Shown one piece after another: positions 33,901-46,364 of a DNA stretch of 64,000 bases. This DNA comes from Pyrenophora tritici-repentis (taxonomy: Eukaryota; Ascomycota; Dothideomycetes; Pleosporales; Pleosporaceae). Made by a program: the position numbers and the translations under genes. The notes below the pieces were generated by a model that was given only the letters and a program-made list of their open reading frames with translations, had not been told where the DNA came from and did not search any database. Where the stretch lies: contig NC_089391.1 of assembly GCF_003171515.1 (NCBI RefSeq), positions 4,030,001 through 4,094,000 of the forward strand. The letters are read 5' to 3'. The number at the start of each line of letters is the position of its first letter. The stretch's first letter is position 1.

Positions 33901-36015
33901 CCAAAGGCGCCACAACCTCCGCCAAAGGATGGTGATTCTCCAGAAAGTCTTCGACCATCGCAACAAGTGCTACACGACAATCATTTTGCAGCTAGGTCTG
34001 GTTCTGGCCGCAATAGTCCAGGTGGGTCCCCCCGCAGTCCCGGCGAGCTCACCATGAGCAAAGGCAATATACCTTTCAGAATACCTGACTATGAGGAAGC
34101 TTTCGGCGATCATGCAGCACAAGAGAGGCTGGACCTCACCCCTGTTTTGTCCGATCCACCCTTATCCCAAGAGCGACCCCAATCACCTCACTCAGCGCGG
34201 CCCCAAGAATCCACTTTGAGCAGGGAGCCATCGCGAGTGTCGATTTACGGTCCAACGCACGACTTCGAGGAAGCGCGAGTCTCTTTCATCACCAAATCAC
34301 CGAACCTTGAGCCCATGGATTCTGGTGATGACGACTCCGATGATGGTCTATTTGCTGCACCTCTCGCGGGACGAATTGGCCCGCCTACGCCCGCAAAGAA
34401 CATACCGCTCGCTCGAAATACTTCACGTGCCCAACGGCCGAATCTCACGCTCAAGACACAGCGGTCTAAAATTTCGCTAGCTCAAGTTACTGAACAAACT
34501 TCTGAGCACAGTGCAGCCGGTGACCGCGAACCTCAGCCAAACGATATGCACCCCGAATCGGCTGCATCTGCAACTTGGACCGATTCTCCAGACGATACGA
34601 ACAAATTCTCCCGCCGTGAGTCGTTTGCTAGCGATGTCTGGGCAAACCGCCCGCCCGCCGAAGCCCTCGTCGAACATCTTGACGAGCTGTTCCCACACGT
34701 CAACCTTGATCAGCCGATGCTTGAAGAGGAAGACGGAGATGCCTCTACAGATCCAGCTTTTGACAACAAGCCCATACCGGCTGAGCCTGCCCCTATGTCG
34801 CTTACCCGTGGTGGTGCTGGACTGCAATCAATTGCTCAGCGAAATATGCGCAAGTCAGGTGTTGGCTTGGGCCGCACGAAGTCTATCCGTGAAGTGGTCA
34901 AGTCGCAGTACCAACCACTTGACAAAAAGTCTATTGCGGGACAGGCACCCGCTGGGGCTGGTCCGTCGCGCGTTGCAACACTAAGAAACGGTGGGGATAT
35001 TATCAGGAGGAAGTCGACGAAGATGTTCAACGCCAGAACCGAGCAAGTTCGACCGCAACGTGGCTCCCGTCTCGTCATGGAAACTATACCTCAAGATCAT
35101 TTACCCAACGTACCGTCCCGTCAACCGACATTTAAGTGGATGAAGGGCCAACTCATTGGCAAGGGCACATTTGGTCGCGTTTATCTCGGTATGAACATCA
35201 CTACAGGTGAATTGATTGCTGTCAAACAAGTAGAAGTCAACGCCAAAGCGGCCGGCTCTGACAAGGACAAAATCAAAGAGCTTGTTAAGAGTTTGGACCA
35301 AGAAATCGACACGATGCAGCATTTAGATCACCCAAATATCGTGCAATACCTTGGTTGCGAACGCAAGGAGTACAGCATTTCTATTTTCCTCGAGTATATT
35401 TCTGGTGGATCGGTAGGATCTTGTATCCGCAAGCACGGCAAATTCGAAGAGTCTGTCGTCTCCTCGCTGACTCGTCAAACTCTGCTCGGTCTCTCATATC
35501 TCCACCGAGAAGGCATTCTGCACCGGGACTTGAAGGCTGACAACATTCTCCTCGACCTTGATGGCACATGCAAAATCTCGGATTTTGGTATCTCAAAGAA
35601 GACGGACAACATCTACGGCAATGACGTCACAAACAGCATGCAAGGCTCCGTCTTCTGGATGGCGCCTGAAGTCATTCGCTCTCAAGGCCAAGGCTACTCT
35701 GCGAAAGTTGACATTTGGTCGCTCGGTTGCGTAGTACTAGAGATGTTTGCGGGCAAGCGTCCCTGGTCTAAAGAAGAAGCCATTGGCGCCATTTACAAGC
35801 TCGGCAGTCTGAACCAAGCTCCTCCGATTCCCGAAGATGTAAGCAGGATAATTGGAGTCGAGGGCTTAAGCTTCATGTACGATTGTTTTACCATTGATCC
35901 CATGGAAAGGCCGACGGCTGAAACGTTGCTGCGTGCACCGTTTTGCTTTTCGGATCCAAACTACAATTTCTTGGACACGGAGCTTTATGCGAAAATTCGA
36001 GGCGCATTTCAGTAG
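30973..36015 (+). CDS. BCK1: BCK1-type MAP kinase kinase kinase (cell wall integrity pathway)
   Basis: An intronless 1680-codon gene. The N-terminus is proline-rich (PPPPPQPSS, LPPPPGPPPPP). Residues ~223-280 look like a SAM domain (MQWPAERVQHWLASNNFSRDW...LGLEGSKFLDI). Residues ~635-720 form a ubiquitin-fold/RA-like module (KFAFVTPDGWNYRLVDITNVDSAASLR). After a long disordered stretch comes the C-terminal kinase: Gly-loop GKGTFGRVYLG (~1396), HRDLKADNILLD (~1517), DFGIS (1537) and APE (1564). This order matches yeast Bck1 and its filamentous relatives (BckA, MCK1), which act below protein kinase C and above Mkk1/2 in cell-wall stress signalling. Ste11-type MAPKKKs are shorter. Confidence 0.93.
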   Translation: MHQYIPPPPPQPSSTPAAHMALPPPPPRQTGYGMPIPPPPHTNNWGPPRSIYQQPQQTIYDPGQYRIYPPNLPPPPGPPPPPQQVQHEREPPLTSATYIPGGESFGPGVGIPPLHTSRGYPEPYYRDDSYSANTDTPAQGFSSSLLESVQSVQYGSNNGGFNAPQTPSNRGHLNIPTDRAHVYDSPGPPTATLQNPMVQSHGSVYHRAESNGTTPISPHDPAMQWPAERVQHWLASNNFSRDWQETFRTLGLEGSKFLDIGRGHGSKGNVAMMHQVIFPQLAKQCTASGTGWDQNRERDEGRKLRRLVRSIVETGAASNPRAPPQRSDTGMTSAGTEGTVENSPYIGSRGMDFGSTPTTAGNGEESPGRQILLHSPVSGAIPPRRISTQHRNFTAPGLGTTPDFSEGPARSPYSREVLQGLDPKSVRHSPNTSTEFAPSSLGAATNYLQASPQHSPGLPSARLATNGGQLSAGLSTGGSRYYSPHNRVNSTESINSTFANTGSGPPSGRSFDGRSESRNENKRNGYEGSRPGTGLSRYDGMEVPTSAKDHDKGFFKKIMGGRKKDSHPSPDDTSLDSPTSPASHRTHPSGSLFGKSGMNSSETSLNDRPPSRRSAQTDSENKAAGRGRNSGKDDRKFAFVTPDGWNYRLVDITNVDSAASLRTVCCEELSQGLSRIPGVELHLTLPGQYEHNRPLSDSKLLKARSQYGNRVGELKIFVKIPQEGTNVQPSAGLGVSLPLVSARTMEDDAYSHLNADTQLDSPGGKSGESTLVADKSAALRKMAEKNETTPRSAIDGRNPEPLPEQRDDMAEEERRKLLEAAAEEHRKETKRKQDEYLRTRFGKLTAHSPDPNSATSDTISYRSQRIIDFDEPRASPYEDLNKSFDERKNKQLVPLREPPPVPADTSTLLKANSLSRSKNRGSWPESDDGEAKQESTDHSEKRKAIPQGASGLGGIAAAIIGAGNLGAGIGAANRAPPKAPQPPPKDGDSPESLRPSQQVLHDNHFAARSGSGRNSPGGSPRSPGELTMSKGNIPFRIPDYEEAFGDHAAQERLDLTPVLSDPPLSQERPQSPHSARPQESTLSREPSRVSIYGPTHDFEEARVSFITKSPNLEPMDSGDDDSDDGLFAAPLAGRIGPPTPAKNIPLARNTSRAQRPNLTLKTQRSKISLAQVTEQTSEHSAAGDREPQPNDMHPESAASATWTDSPDDTNKFSRRESFASDVWANRPPAEALVEHLDELFPHVNLDQPMLEEEDGDASTDPAFDNKPIPAEPAPMSLTRGGAGLQSIAQRNMRKSGVGLGRTKSIREVVKSQYQPLDKKSIAGQAPAGAGPSRVATLRNGGDIIRRKSTKMFNARTEQVRPQRGSRLVMETIPQDHLPNVPSRQPTFKWMKGQLIGKGTFGRVYLGMNITTGELIAVKQVEVNAKAAGSDKDKIKELVKSLDQEIDTMQHLDHPNIVQYLGCERKEYSISIFLEYISGGSVGSCIRKHGKFEESVVSSLTRQTLLGLSYLHREGILHRDLKADNILLDLDGTCKISDFGISKKTDNIYGNDVTNSMQGSVFWMAPEVIRSQGQGYSAKVDIWSLGCVVLEMFAGKRPWSKEEAIGAIYKLGSLNQAPPIPEDVSRIIGVEGLSFMYDCFTIDPMERPTAETLLRAPFCFSDPNYNFLDTELYAKIRGAFQ

Positions 36016-36526
36016 GGTAGGATTGATAATAAGGTGTGGACGGTGACGGAACGGTGGATTTGGTGACAAGTTAGGAGGAGGGCTTATCGGGGCAACCAAG
36101 TGTCATGCAATTGTGTGTTGGCTATATACCCACTTTACTGTTTTTTGCTTTGTTCAGATTTATTCAACAAAATGACAGCGTTTTTACTTTCTCGATTTCA
36201 TCAATGTGCAAAAACACCTAATAAGCGTGGCCGACGTTTACAATGACGTTTTTACACAAGTATATTAAGTAGTTTATATCACCCAGAACTTGTTCCCGAT
36301 GTAAGTCTATATCAAAGAAAAATCAAATCTGTTCCCGTGAGTCTTTGGAGGCATGGATCATAACAGCTATTTCGTTGAATACGTCTAACATGACTAGTAA
36401 GAAAGCCACCTTTTCTGTATCCCCAAGGCTATAGAATAAGATCCGATGAATCTAGTAATACTAATTTGTGTACCTGATACGCATCTATTTTTGTATCTAG
36501 CGTTACGTTGGTATTTCTGTGTCCAC
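36016..36526. other. Convergent 3' flanks of BCK1 and MFS gene
   Basis: AT-rich 510 bp holding a partial copy of the inverted-repeat element. No gene is supported. Confidence 0.5.
36215..36284 (+). mobile_element. Short inverted-repeat element, copy F (truncated)
   Basis: From CACCTAATAAGCG to TTATATCACCC it aligns with the reverse complement of copy D over about 70 nt, differing mainly by transitions. The left terminus is missing or degraded beyond recognition. Confidence 0.6.
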
Positions 36527-38241
36527 TCAGATTGTATATCTAAATCTTGGGCTATCATCTCCCATTTCCGCGATTGCCTCCTCACTCATACCCTCTACCC
36601 TGTTCTCTTCCTCTCCCTTTTCACGACTTGAGTTGATGCTCCCTAAATGAAACCACATTATGGTGTAGCAAACGATTGCAAAGCCCACCATGGCCATTGT
36701 GATGCCGTGGCCTTTGATAAATCGGGGTCGATCATGCGTTGGATATATCTACGCGTAATTAGCGCAAGTCAAGTAGTTGACATGGGGTAATGAGGAAGGA
36801 GAAAGACTTACAAAAGCGCTCATGATTCCAGCACAGTTTCCAATACTGAGCTGCAGTCCAGTGGCGGTAGTCCTTTTGCCGTATCTCGGGAGATTAGTCG
36901 GTAGCCACGCGAGCGGCAAACCGACACAAACGTATAACCCCATGGCAACAAGGAAGCAGCCAGCGTAATGGACACCCGAACTCGCCGGACTAATGAGCAT
37001 GGCATATCCTACGATACTAACGACACCCAGTAGGACACTGTAAAGCCCGCGCTTCTGCTGCCTATCGGAGAAGCGTGCAACCACAAGGTAAGTGATGGCG
37101 CCCAATGCGTAGCAGGGAATTGTGAGAACCTGTATCATAGCGCTGCTAGCCGTAGTATTGATGGAACGAATAATGGTAGGCAAAAAAGTCGAGTAACCGT
37201 AAAGCATGGTATCGGAGCCAAACTGCGCAAAGCAGAATACCCATACTTTCCAGTCCTTGAAACATTTCTTGACATCATCCCAATGGAATTCAGCGGCTTT
37301 ATCCGTGTAGCCAGTTTGGCGTTTAAGCCGAGCAGCTGCGAATGCCTTCTCTTCGGCGGTGAAGAAGTAGGCGCTTTCCGGGGTATCGGGAAGTAGGAAC
37401 CACGTTGCAATGCCGAGAATGAACGTTGGGATACCCTCTATGATCATGATCCATCTCCAGCCTCGCATCCCAGCTGTGCCGTCCATGTGTCCGATTCCGT
37501 AGGCAAGAAGACCGCCACACGCGCCTGCGAGTGCGGATGAGACGAAGAGGTAGCCGATGCGGAGGGCAAGTTCGCGCTTGGTGTAGAAGAAGGTTAGATA
37601 GATGGCCATTCCAGGAAACAGTCCTCCTTCCACGGCTCCTAGAAGCAGACGGCATGCGATGAGCCCACCGTAGCTTTGTGCTACGCCAGTCAAAGTCGCG
37701 ATGATGCCCCATGCTACAGTGATGAAAGATATCCATCGCGAGGGCGTGAGTTTCTTCAGGACCAGATTCGAGGGGAGCTCAGATAAGATGTATGTTACGA
37801 AAAGAATCGAAACAGCTGTTTGGAATTGCGAGTCGCCCATGTTGAGGTCTTCCTGAAGGCCGTATAGACGCGCATTGCCAATGTTCACTCTGATTGTGTT
37901 AGAGTGTTGCTTCTTTAGTCATAAACTCCAGCAGTATATCCACCTAGGTGACATGAAATACTTGACACTGCGGGTAAGCAGTGTCTGGCGCATACAATGG
38001 CGTCTATACACTAGTATGCCAAGTATTTCATGTCACCCGGGTGTATACAAATTCAAACATACCTGTCGAGAAAGCTGAAGAGATACAACAGCATCACTAC
38101 TGGAATGATGAAAAGATCAAGCTTGCGTACAAGCTTCGCCTCAAAGACTAGATCCACGCCTTCCAGCTGGCCCCCAATCTCGTCGCTCTCCCTTGCAGCA
38201 TTCGGCGCTGCCGAATCATAGTTTTTCTCGATGTCGCTCAT
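36527..38241 (-). CDS. MFS anion:cation symporter, DAL5 type, with element in intron 1
   Basis: Three exons (38241-38063, 37889-36812, 36748-36527) give 492 residues with about twelve membrane segments. The N-terminus reads MSDIEKNYDSAAPNAARESD and then VRKLDLFIIPVVMLLYLFSFLDRVNIGNARLYGL across the first splice, the ACS-family signature. ELPSNLVLKKLTPSRWIS, GAVEGGLFPGMAIYLTFFY, RGWRWIMIIEGIPTFILG and the sugar-porter-like RFSDRQQKRGLY also fit. Substrate is unknown; relatives carry allantoate, nicotinate, tartrate or other anions. The first intron is 173 nt because it contains a ~92-bp inverted-repeat element; without it the intron would be of ordinary size. Confidence 0.9.
37947..38038 (+). 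mobile_element. Short inverted-repeat element, copy G, intact, inside an MFS intron
   Basis: The ends GGTGACATGAAATACTTG and CAAGTATTTCATGTCACC are a perfect 18-nt inverted pair, and the pairing extends outward through CACCTA/CGGGTG with two mismatches. The interior has TGTCTGGCGCATACAATGGCG. TA precedes the left end (37945-37946), but the right flank is GG. It is the best reference copy in the window. Confidence 0.88.
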
Positions 38242-40075
38242 AGCGCCGTGAAAATGCTATTATGTGTCTGTGGAAGTTGAAATGATGGATGATGACTGAT
38301 GTCAAGCCGGCAAGTTGACGACTTTTTCCGTAGTTTGTTGTTGGAGAATAATGCAAAACGTGAATGAAAAAACTTCTCAAAGCATCATCCAGCCAAATGT
38401 AGGAGCCATCATACTGTCGGTGCCGTGCGTTCGCCACGAGACGGCGAACCTCGTGCTTTATAAGTTTGTCGGCTTTGGACATCGGAACTTCAGCTATGAC
38501 CCACTTTGGAACGACATGCAGATCCGCCGCGGGGCTGGGACCAATTGAGGTGCAACGCTAGCTCTTTGCGGAATGACGTAGCATCTCTAGCGCAGATATG
38601 CTGCTGGGTAACTGATAACATAACGGTTAAACGGATTACTGTGTGCCAATGTTCGAAGTTGGGGGGATACAATCAAGCGAAAGATGGGGGTTCAGTCGTA
38701 GTCATGATACCAATATGTGCTGCTGCGTCGTCAGTGAGTGATGGCAGGCTCCCTATGCATAGAGTCCAAAAAACCCCGATTCGCAGTAGTTTGCAGTCGT
38801 GCATTGCTTAGCCAATGTCATTAGTACATTAGTCGCTGTCTGAGCAAACAACGGATGCTGTGGCTACGTCGTGGGTGACATCATAATTGATCCTTGTTGA
38901 GCAGCTGTGTCACGCCGGATGTGCCTCTCCTTCCGTCTACACATACAGATGTCTTCATGATATCATATGATCCTAGCCACATAATTACTGCCCTAGTAGA
39001 AACCGTTAAATTATCAGAGTCTCTAAATAAATGGTCTCGCTATTGTTCAAAACCTAGAAGGGCCCATCTTTTGATAAGGAATGGAAGGGTACAAATACCG
39101 TTTGGTGTGACGTCCCTCTCAAAGCTGGCCGAGACATTTGTCACTCCTGTCAAGCCCGGAAACTCCGAATAAACAGAACCAATGGTCGATATGCACCAGT
39201 CGATAAAGGCTATGATATCAAACAAGATGTCGAATGGGGTTGGAGATATATCATGTCATCTCATCCTGTGGTACATTGATCTCAATTACAAGTTTCACGT
39301 CCATAGAGGCGGTATGCTCGGTCGATAAGACTAGCTACAATACTGTGAAATCTGATTTTCCTGCTCCGTTCCGTCTCTTGCAAAGGTTTGATAACACCTT
39401 GGACTTCTTGTACTGTGTAGGGACCGGAGGTATGGAGACGAATTGTAGGCTTTGTTTGAGCCAATAAGCAACTGTCGGAAAACCACGATAACGCATCGCA
39501 GAAGACTGAAGTCATTGGAAATGCAAAGACCATGGCTGTTGATTAAAAAACAAGAAAAGAGTCGAGCACATGCTATAAGACATCCGATGTATGCTTATTT
39601 TTCGACGCGGACGTAGTGCTTGCCGGCTCAGCAAGCGGCGGAATTGAATTCTGTAGATATGTATAAGAGCTTTCCACAAATGACCGCACCGAGTGCAGTC
39701 ACAACAAGGGTTTGAATCGGGGGACGCATGCAATCACTTTTATGAATGAGAAGAGAACACAAAATAATTTTGCGTGGAACACACAATGCCATTATTACTC
39801 CTACCCATTCTGACCCGGTCTACCCTAGAAATAATCGCACTAAACACATCCAAGAGTATAGTTGAAATGTAAAACCCCTCAGTGTCGGACAGGCCAAGAA
39901 AGCAAAATCCAAATAAGGTCCTAATGCACAAAACATGTAATCATATGCGTTCCAGACCTGACGTATCATGTACGTCCGTGCCAGCTGGAGATTGTCGCTT
40001 TTATATCGTATATCTATGTTCAGGGGCGGACTAGTCCTTCATACGTCGAGACAACACAAGCAACGAGCCACGAGC
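38242..40075. other. Gene-poor gap (1.8 kb)
   Basis: No reading frame with family likeness on either strand. The right part is the 3' flank of VTS1; the left part should hold the MFS promoter. Confidence 0.5.
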
Positions 40076-42020
40076 CTATCGCAGCTTGCCGTGATCTTGG
40101 GCTTCTTTGACCTGCTCGAAAACCTGCAAAGCATATTAGTCAAATGCAATAGTGTTTTGGAACGAGTGGTTTCTTACCTTCAACATCTTCCTGCGTGCAC
40201 CAAGTGCGTTGACTCCGCGCTTTTCCAAGCCTTCATCGTCAAGCTCAATAAGCTCCTGCCACTTGAGATCCTTCAAGTTATCTGTGTACTTGTGTAGGCG
40301 GAGACTCCGAAGCCAGTTGGGAATATCCGAAAGCAGTCCAGGGTCAGTGGGGTCCTCCGGAGGCTTTGAGCTGCCGCGACGGCCTCGGGGGGATCGACCG
40401 CGGTCGATGTTGTCACCGAGGAAGCCATGTCCATCGTTGGTGCCAGCTCCAGCAAGGCCAAATTGGGCGAGGTTTAATGCACCCATTCCGTTGTTCATCA
40501 TACCGCCTCCGTAGTCTGCAGCTAGGAAACCGTTGGCCTGAGGCGAGGTGAAGTTACCCATGGCACCCATGCCTTGGGCCTGCATGGCGAAACCGGGGGA
40601 GCTGGGACGGGACCGGCGGCCGTTCATGGCAGCCAGTTGCTGCGCCTGCAGAGCTGCAGCCTGCTGTGGGGTCAGTACTTGGCCCATTTCGTTAGTCATG
40701 AGTATGTTTCCATTGCCCATTTGAGGCATGCCTGGCGACATGGGCCCATTGTCCGAAGAACGAGCGCGGCGGAACTTGCGAACGTCATCCAACTGGATGC
40801 GATTGTTCACAGTAGACAAGGCGGCCAGCTTCATGGCAGTGGCATTGGCAACCATATCAGCTTGGTTGTTCGACTGGTTGAAGTTGCCGACCATGGGAGT
40901 GCTCAGCTGCGAAGCCCAGCTTCCACCTGGGGCGTAAGCAGGCGAAAGCAACGGCACATTGACCGAGTTTGCCTCGAGTGCATTCAGCGTAGTGGTTTGC
41001 ACGTTGCTGTTTTCATTCTGAAGGGGGAGGCGAGGAGAGCGGAGGCCGGCGGAAGGCGGAGGCTGAGTGAATTGGCCCATTGGCTGGTGCTGTTGCTGCT
41101 GTTGCTGCTGACCAGAGGATTTGGGGCGGTTGCCCTCGTTCCAAGGCGATGCAGGCGGAGCATTGTTGTCCCTCTTGCTGTTGTCCTCGGGAGCACTAAT
41201 GGTAGGGGCGGCCAGCGAAGTGCGGTCGCCCACGGTGCTATTGCGGTTCGACGCCGGCGCAACGCCTACCACATCAGTAAACTCCGCCTTTTGCTTAGCG
41301 ATGGCGGCGGCAGCATCCGGGAACATGCGATTGATCGTGGACGACTCCAAGCCAGAGTTGCGCTTGCCGGCGCCGGGGGACGGCGGCGGACGGCCTAGAC
41401 CCATGGAGTGGCGGTTCTCGCCGGTGTTGAGCTTGCTCATAGCGTCAGTCAATTTCTGCGTCATGGGATCTGCGAGGCGTCAGCAAGTAAATTTGCCAAA
41501 AGGAGCAAGCCGACTAACCCTTTTCCCCAAAGTTGGCAGGGGAGAGCACGCCAGACATGGGCACGTTCTTGGACATTTGCTGCAGAACCTGGATGAAGAA
41601 CCTGATCTGCACCTGGGTCGTCTGCTGGAGCAAAGCATAGAGCGCGGCCGTCCTCTCGGCCTCGCTAAGCACGCGAAACCACTGCTCGATGGCACTCAAC
41701 TCGTCCTTGAAGTCCTGGTCGAGCGTGGCTGTCGCCATTTCTTCGAGCGTCGTCTCGTACTGGTCGATGTCGGCCAGCCACTGCTGAGCGGCACGTTCCA
41801 TCTCGTCCGGGTTGCCCGACTGCGTGTTGTTGCGGCCAAAGTAGATCTCCGAGGCGGGACGAATGCCACGGTTGGCAAGCGGGGAGGGGAAGCCGCCGAG
41901 ATCAGTGGAGGCACGTAAATGATGGCCAGCGCCGAGGGAGCTGCGGGTTTGGGGCGGGCGGAGCGAGCTGGAACCCTCGGGCGTGCTGTTCCTGTTTGCA
42001 GCTATATGGCTTGCAGACAT
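40076..42020 (-). CDS. VTS1: Vts1/Smaug-type SAM-domain RNA-binding protein
   Basis: Three exons (42020-41519, 41469-40178, 40123-40076) give 613 residues. The N-terminal region has the helical block [22 protein letters not shown]...[42 protein letters not shown], typical of fungal Vts1. A long Gln/Asn/Ser-rich stretch follows, including a glutamine run coded by CAG/CAA repeats near 41090-41110. The SAM domain (~545-600) reads [35 protein letters not shown], with the RNA-loop-binding lysine/arginine face, and ends [17 protein letters not shown] across the last splice. Vts1 binds Smaug-recognition hairpins and recruits deadenylases to mRNAs. I chose the ATG giving [12 protein letters not shown]. 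Confidence 0.92.
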
Positions 42021-43159
42021 GGCGGCGGCGGTGGTGGTGGCGGCGCTGACGTTGATGGTCGAGGTCAAGGTCAAGGGGAAGGGGATTGTGTGATGCGAGC
42101 TTCGTAATTCTGCCAGTCAATCAGCACTGCTATTCTTTGGCGCACTAGACGTCGACCAGGGCAAAAGTTACAGTGTAGTTTGGGTGGCTACCAGGTGCTT
42201 GAGGGCGAATTGTTGCACACGAGTTGTCTCCTGCAGTCCCAGCTGTGCCTCAAAGGAGAGCTCGAGGTGCGAAGTGTCAGGGGAGAGACAGATTCGCAGT
42301 GGGCTGATGGATGGATAGGTGCAGCAGGGTGCAGGAAGGCGCTGTGCGGGGTCGGGCAAGCAGCGCAGTAAGAAGAGAGTCGGGTTAATATATCGAACTA
42401 CAAAGAAGGGAAACGGTCGGTGAAGAGGGAGGTGGAGAGGCGGACGATGCTCACTGCCAGAGGTGAAGAAGGGGACAACTCTCAGGTCAGGTCTCTAAAA
42501 GGCGTTCGTACCCTTGGCATGCGGCCAATCAGGAACCCTGCAACCATGGGCTGAAGCAACGGCTCCAGCCCTGGAGGCGTCTAGCCTGGGTGCGCAGCTG
42601 TTACAGACAAGGCGATGTGCGTGCATACATGGCATGGCGCCTTGGGGCATCTCCGGGTGCAAGTGTCTCCAATTATTCCTATGCCTGTGCCTGTGGCCAT
42701 GTCTGCCCGGCCCTGTGGATGCGAGTCTCCGCACCTGAACTCCACCCGGCCCTGACTGTGCCTCTTCAATTCAATGTTTCGATCAAACGCCTTTTGCTGA
42801 TGACTGGCGAACAGCAATAGGTTTAATGGAATTATTTCAATGCCTTGCGCCTAGCACAAGCAATACGAACCACATTTTCTTCTGTAACATGCTCCCTTGA
42901 CCCTGCATCTCTCATTGGCGAAATGTTAGCGGGTAGGCAGCCTCATCAAACACCCCAAGGAACACGAGGAATGATTCCGGAGCCGTCTTTATGCATCTCA
43001 TCAAGCCAAAAATGGTCGCTTGTTGGAGCCTGCACCGTTTTATTCTTGTATGAATTTATATTATGATTTTGCTCTCACTCTTTTCACATCAACTCACAAT
43101 GTCCATAACTCAACATGAATGAGCATCTCATTGATACAGTGTCCTCATTCGTATTCATC
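42021..43159. other. Intergenic between VTS1 promoter and PFD6 3' end
   Basis: About 1.1 kb with no supported gene. A CCAATCA box occurs at about 42529, some 510 bp upstream of VTS1; its relevance is unknown. Confidence 0.45.
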
Positions 43160-43753
43160 TTATGATGATGCTGCTGCTGCTGCTTGCTGCGATTGTTGTG
43201 CCGCCGATTGTATCTGGATAATCTAGACTTTGGGTTAGGATGCTTCAAAGTGTGTTTATTAGGTACATGCAGCTCTCATACCTCGCCTTTAATCTTCTCG
43301 CTCTTTTCCTGTATGCCCTGGATTTGCTTTTCAATGTCCTTGCTGCTCCCTGTAAGTACATGCTCTCAAAAGCAGACGCGGTTTTCAGCTTACATTTGCT
43401 TCTCAATGAATTCTAGGCGGCCGTTGACTGACATGACTGCCTCAGTCTTGTCCTGCTTCAAGAGCACCGGACCGATTTGCTTGTATATGTTGGCATCGTC
43501 GTCGAGAATGTCAAACTCCTGCAATAACATGTCTCAGCATCTGTTTGCTCACGCTTCAGTTGTCATTCTACTACCTTTTTGACTGTGGTGTTCTCTTGCT
43601 GCTGCGACTCGAGCTTTTGGCGGGCCTCAACCGCAGTTCCGAGTTCTATCTCGATATTAACACGCTTTTCTCACGTTTCACACTTGACATACCGGCTTGG
43701 AGGCCTTGGTAGCTGTCCGACAAAGCCTGAAGCTTCTTTTGCACGTCTCCCAT
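43160..43753 (-). CDS. YKE2: Prefoldin subunit 6
   Basis: Five small exons (43753-43693, 43645-43575, 43518-43394, 43342-43282, 43222-43160) give 126 residues, matching beta-type prefoldin length. The protein is two helices around a central hairpin: MGDVQKKLQALSDSYQGLQAELGTAVEARQKLESQQQENTTVKKEF, then [37 protein letters not shown], then [32 protein letters not shown] is the PFD6 signature. Prefoldin captures nascent actin and tubulin and passes them to the TRiC/CCT chaperonin. At the fourth exon the downstream of two nearby AG acceptors is needed to keep frame. Confidence 0.93.
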
Positions 43754-44148
43754 GGCTTTGGTGATGCTGAGTAAGGCTTTGCACAAAGTTCGTGGCTGGT
43801 TATTCGGCCCTGGCGAGCGGCATGTCCAACTTTCTCAATGCGGTTAGAAGCAACGCGGGGCTTAGGTGCCTTCCAGACCGTAGCAACGAGTTGACCCTCA
43901 ACTGCGACGCCCGTTTCGACTACGTTTTCTTGCGCAATTGCATACCTTGGAGTTGCCGATTTGTGTTGCGCAACCAGTCAGTCACCCGTACTTGACTCTT
44001 CTGCCTCTCAGCAACGCCAAATAGCGCGTGATTGCCCCACTCAATCGTTCCTCCGACTGCCTAGGTACCAACCAGTGCTTCTCAACTACACGTACACGTA
44101 AACACAAAACGAGATCGTCAAGAGCGCCCGACACTCAAATCTGGAGCC
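43754..44148. promoter_or_regulatory. Bidirectional promoter between PFD6 and VPS4
   Basis: The two genes start 395 bp apart and point outward, so this short segment must hold both promoters. I see no recognisable shared element. Confidence 0.6.
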
Positions 44149-45664
<1,516 letters not shown>

Positions 45665-46364
45665 TTGTAGTCACGGCGACGTATACATTTGAGGCGCTTT
45701 TGGTGTTATATCCCCTTCCAGCATAGCGATTCGGGGTCCGTGGAAGAAGCGGACTAGGCCGGCCGGCGTTGAAGGAGGCCAATCTTGGAAATACAAATGG
45801 TTGAAATCAGTTTGTGCTTGGTCATGTCCAAGCAAGTCTAGTAGCAGCACATGCATTCTGAGTGCGACATGGAGCCGTCTCAAAGTTACTGTTTGTCAGC
45901 TTTCCAGGCAGGGCGTGACAGGTTCCTCGTGACACTGAACAAGCGTGGTTTTGGGCAAATGGGTGAGTCAGGCAAGCGTGATACGGAGCAATGAGGGGCT
46001 CATTCTTGTTCCTGAAGTTGCGAAATTATCAAGTCTGGATTGGATGCCAGCTCGGTCGTGCTTGATGTGCTTGATGTGTTTGAGGAATTAGTATGTATAC
46101 TATCAACTATCAAGGGTCGCTGCTGCACGCCGACGACATGCTGTGCCTGGGGGCGGCACGTGTGTGTGTGTGTGTTGTGGGCAAGTCAGATGGGAAAAAG
46201 TTGCAGGTGGTGAGTGGCGGTCTGGGCGGACATTGTTTTCGTCTAGCAAGTGAACCCTGGCAACCACGTCGACTCCCGCAAAGGCGGCCGTAATCCCTCC
46301 TACTGGCCCCTCACTCGCCAACCAGGCAAAATCAACTCGGGTGTCAAAAAGCATAGTCTTCGCC
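45665..46364. other. Intergenic between VPS4 and CBS-PB1 gene
   Basis: 700 bp with no supported gene. A short GT run occurs at about 46160-46176. Confidence 0.5.

Noticed and set aside
39695..39735. GGTTTGAATC resembling a tRNA T-loop
   Set aside because: The flanking bases do not form the T-arm stem and no anticodon or acceptor stem could be folded around it.
40574..41398. 274-codon plus-strand ORF opposite VTS1
   Set aside because: Antisense to the low-complexity Gln/Asn region of VTS1; no signature or start context.
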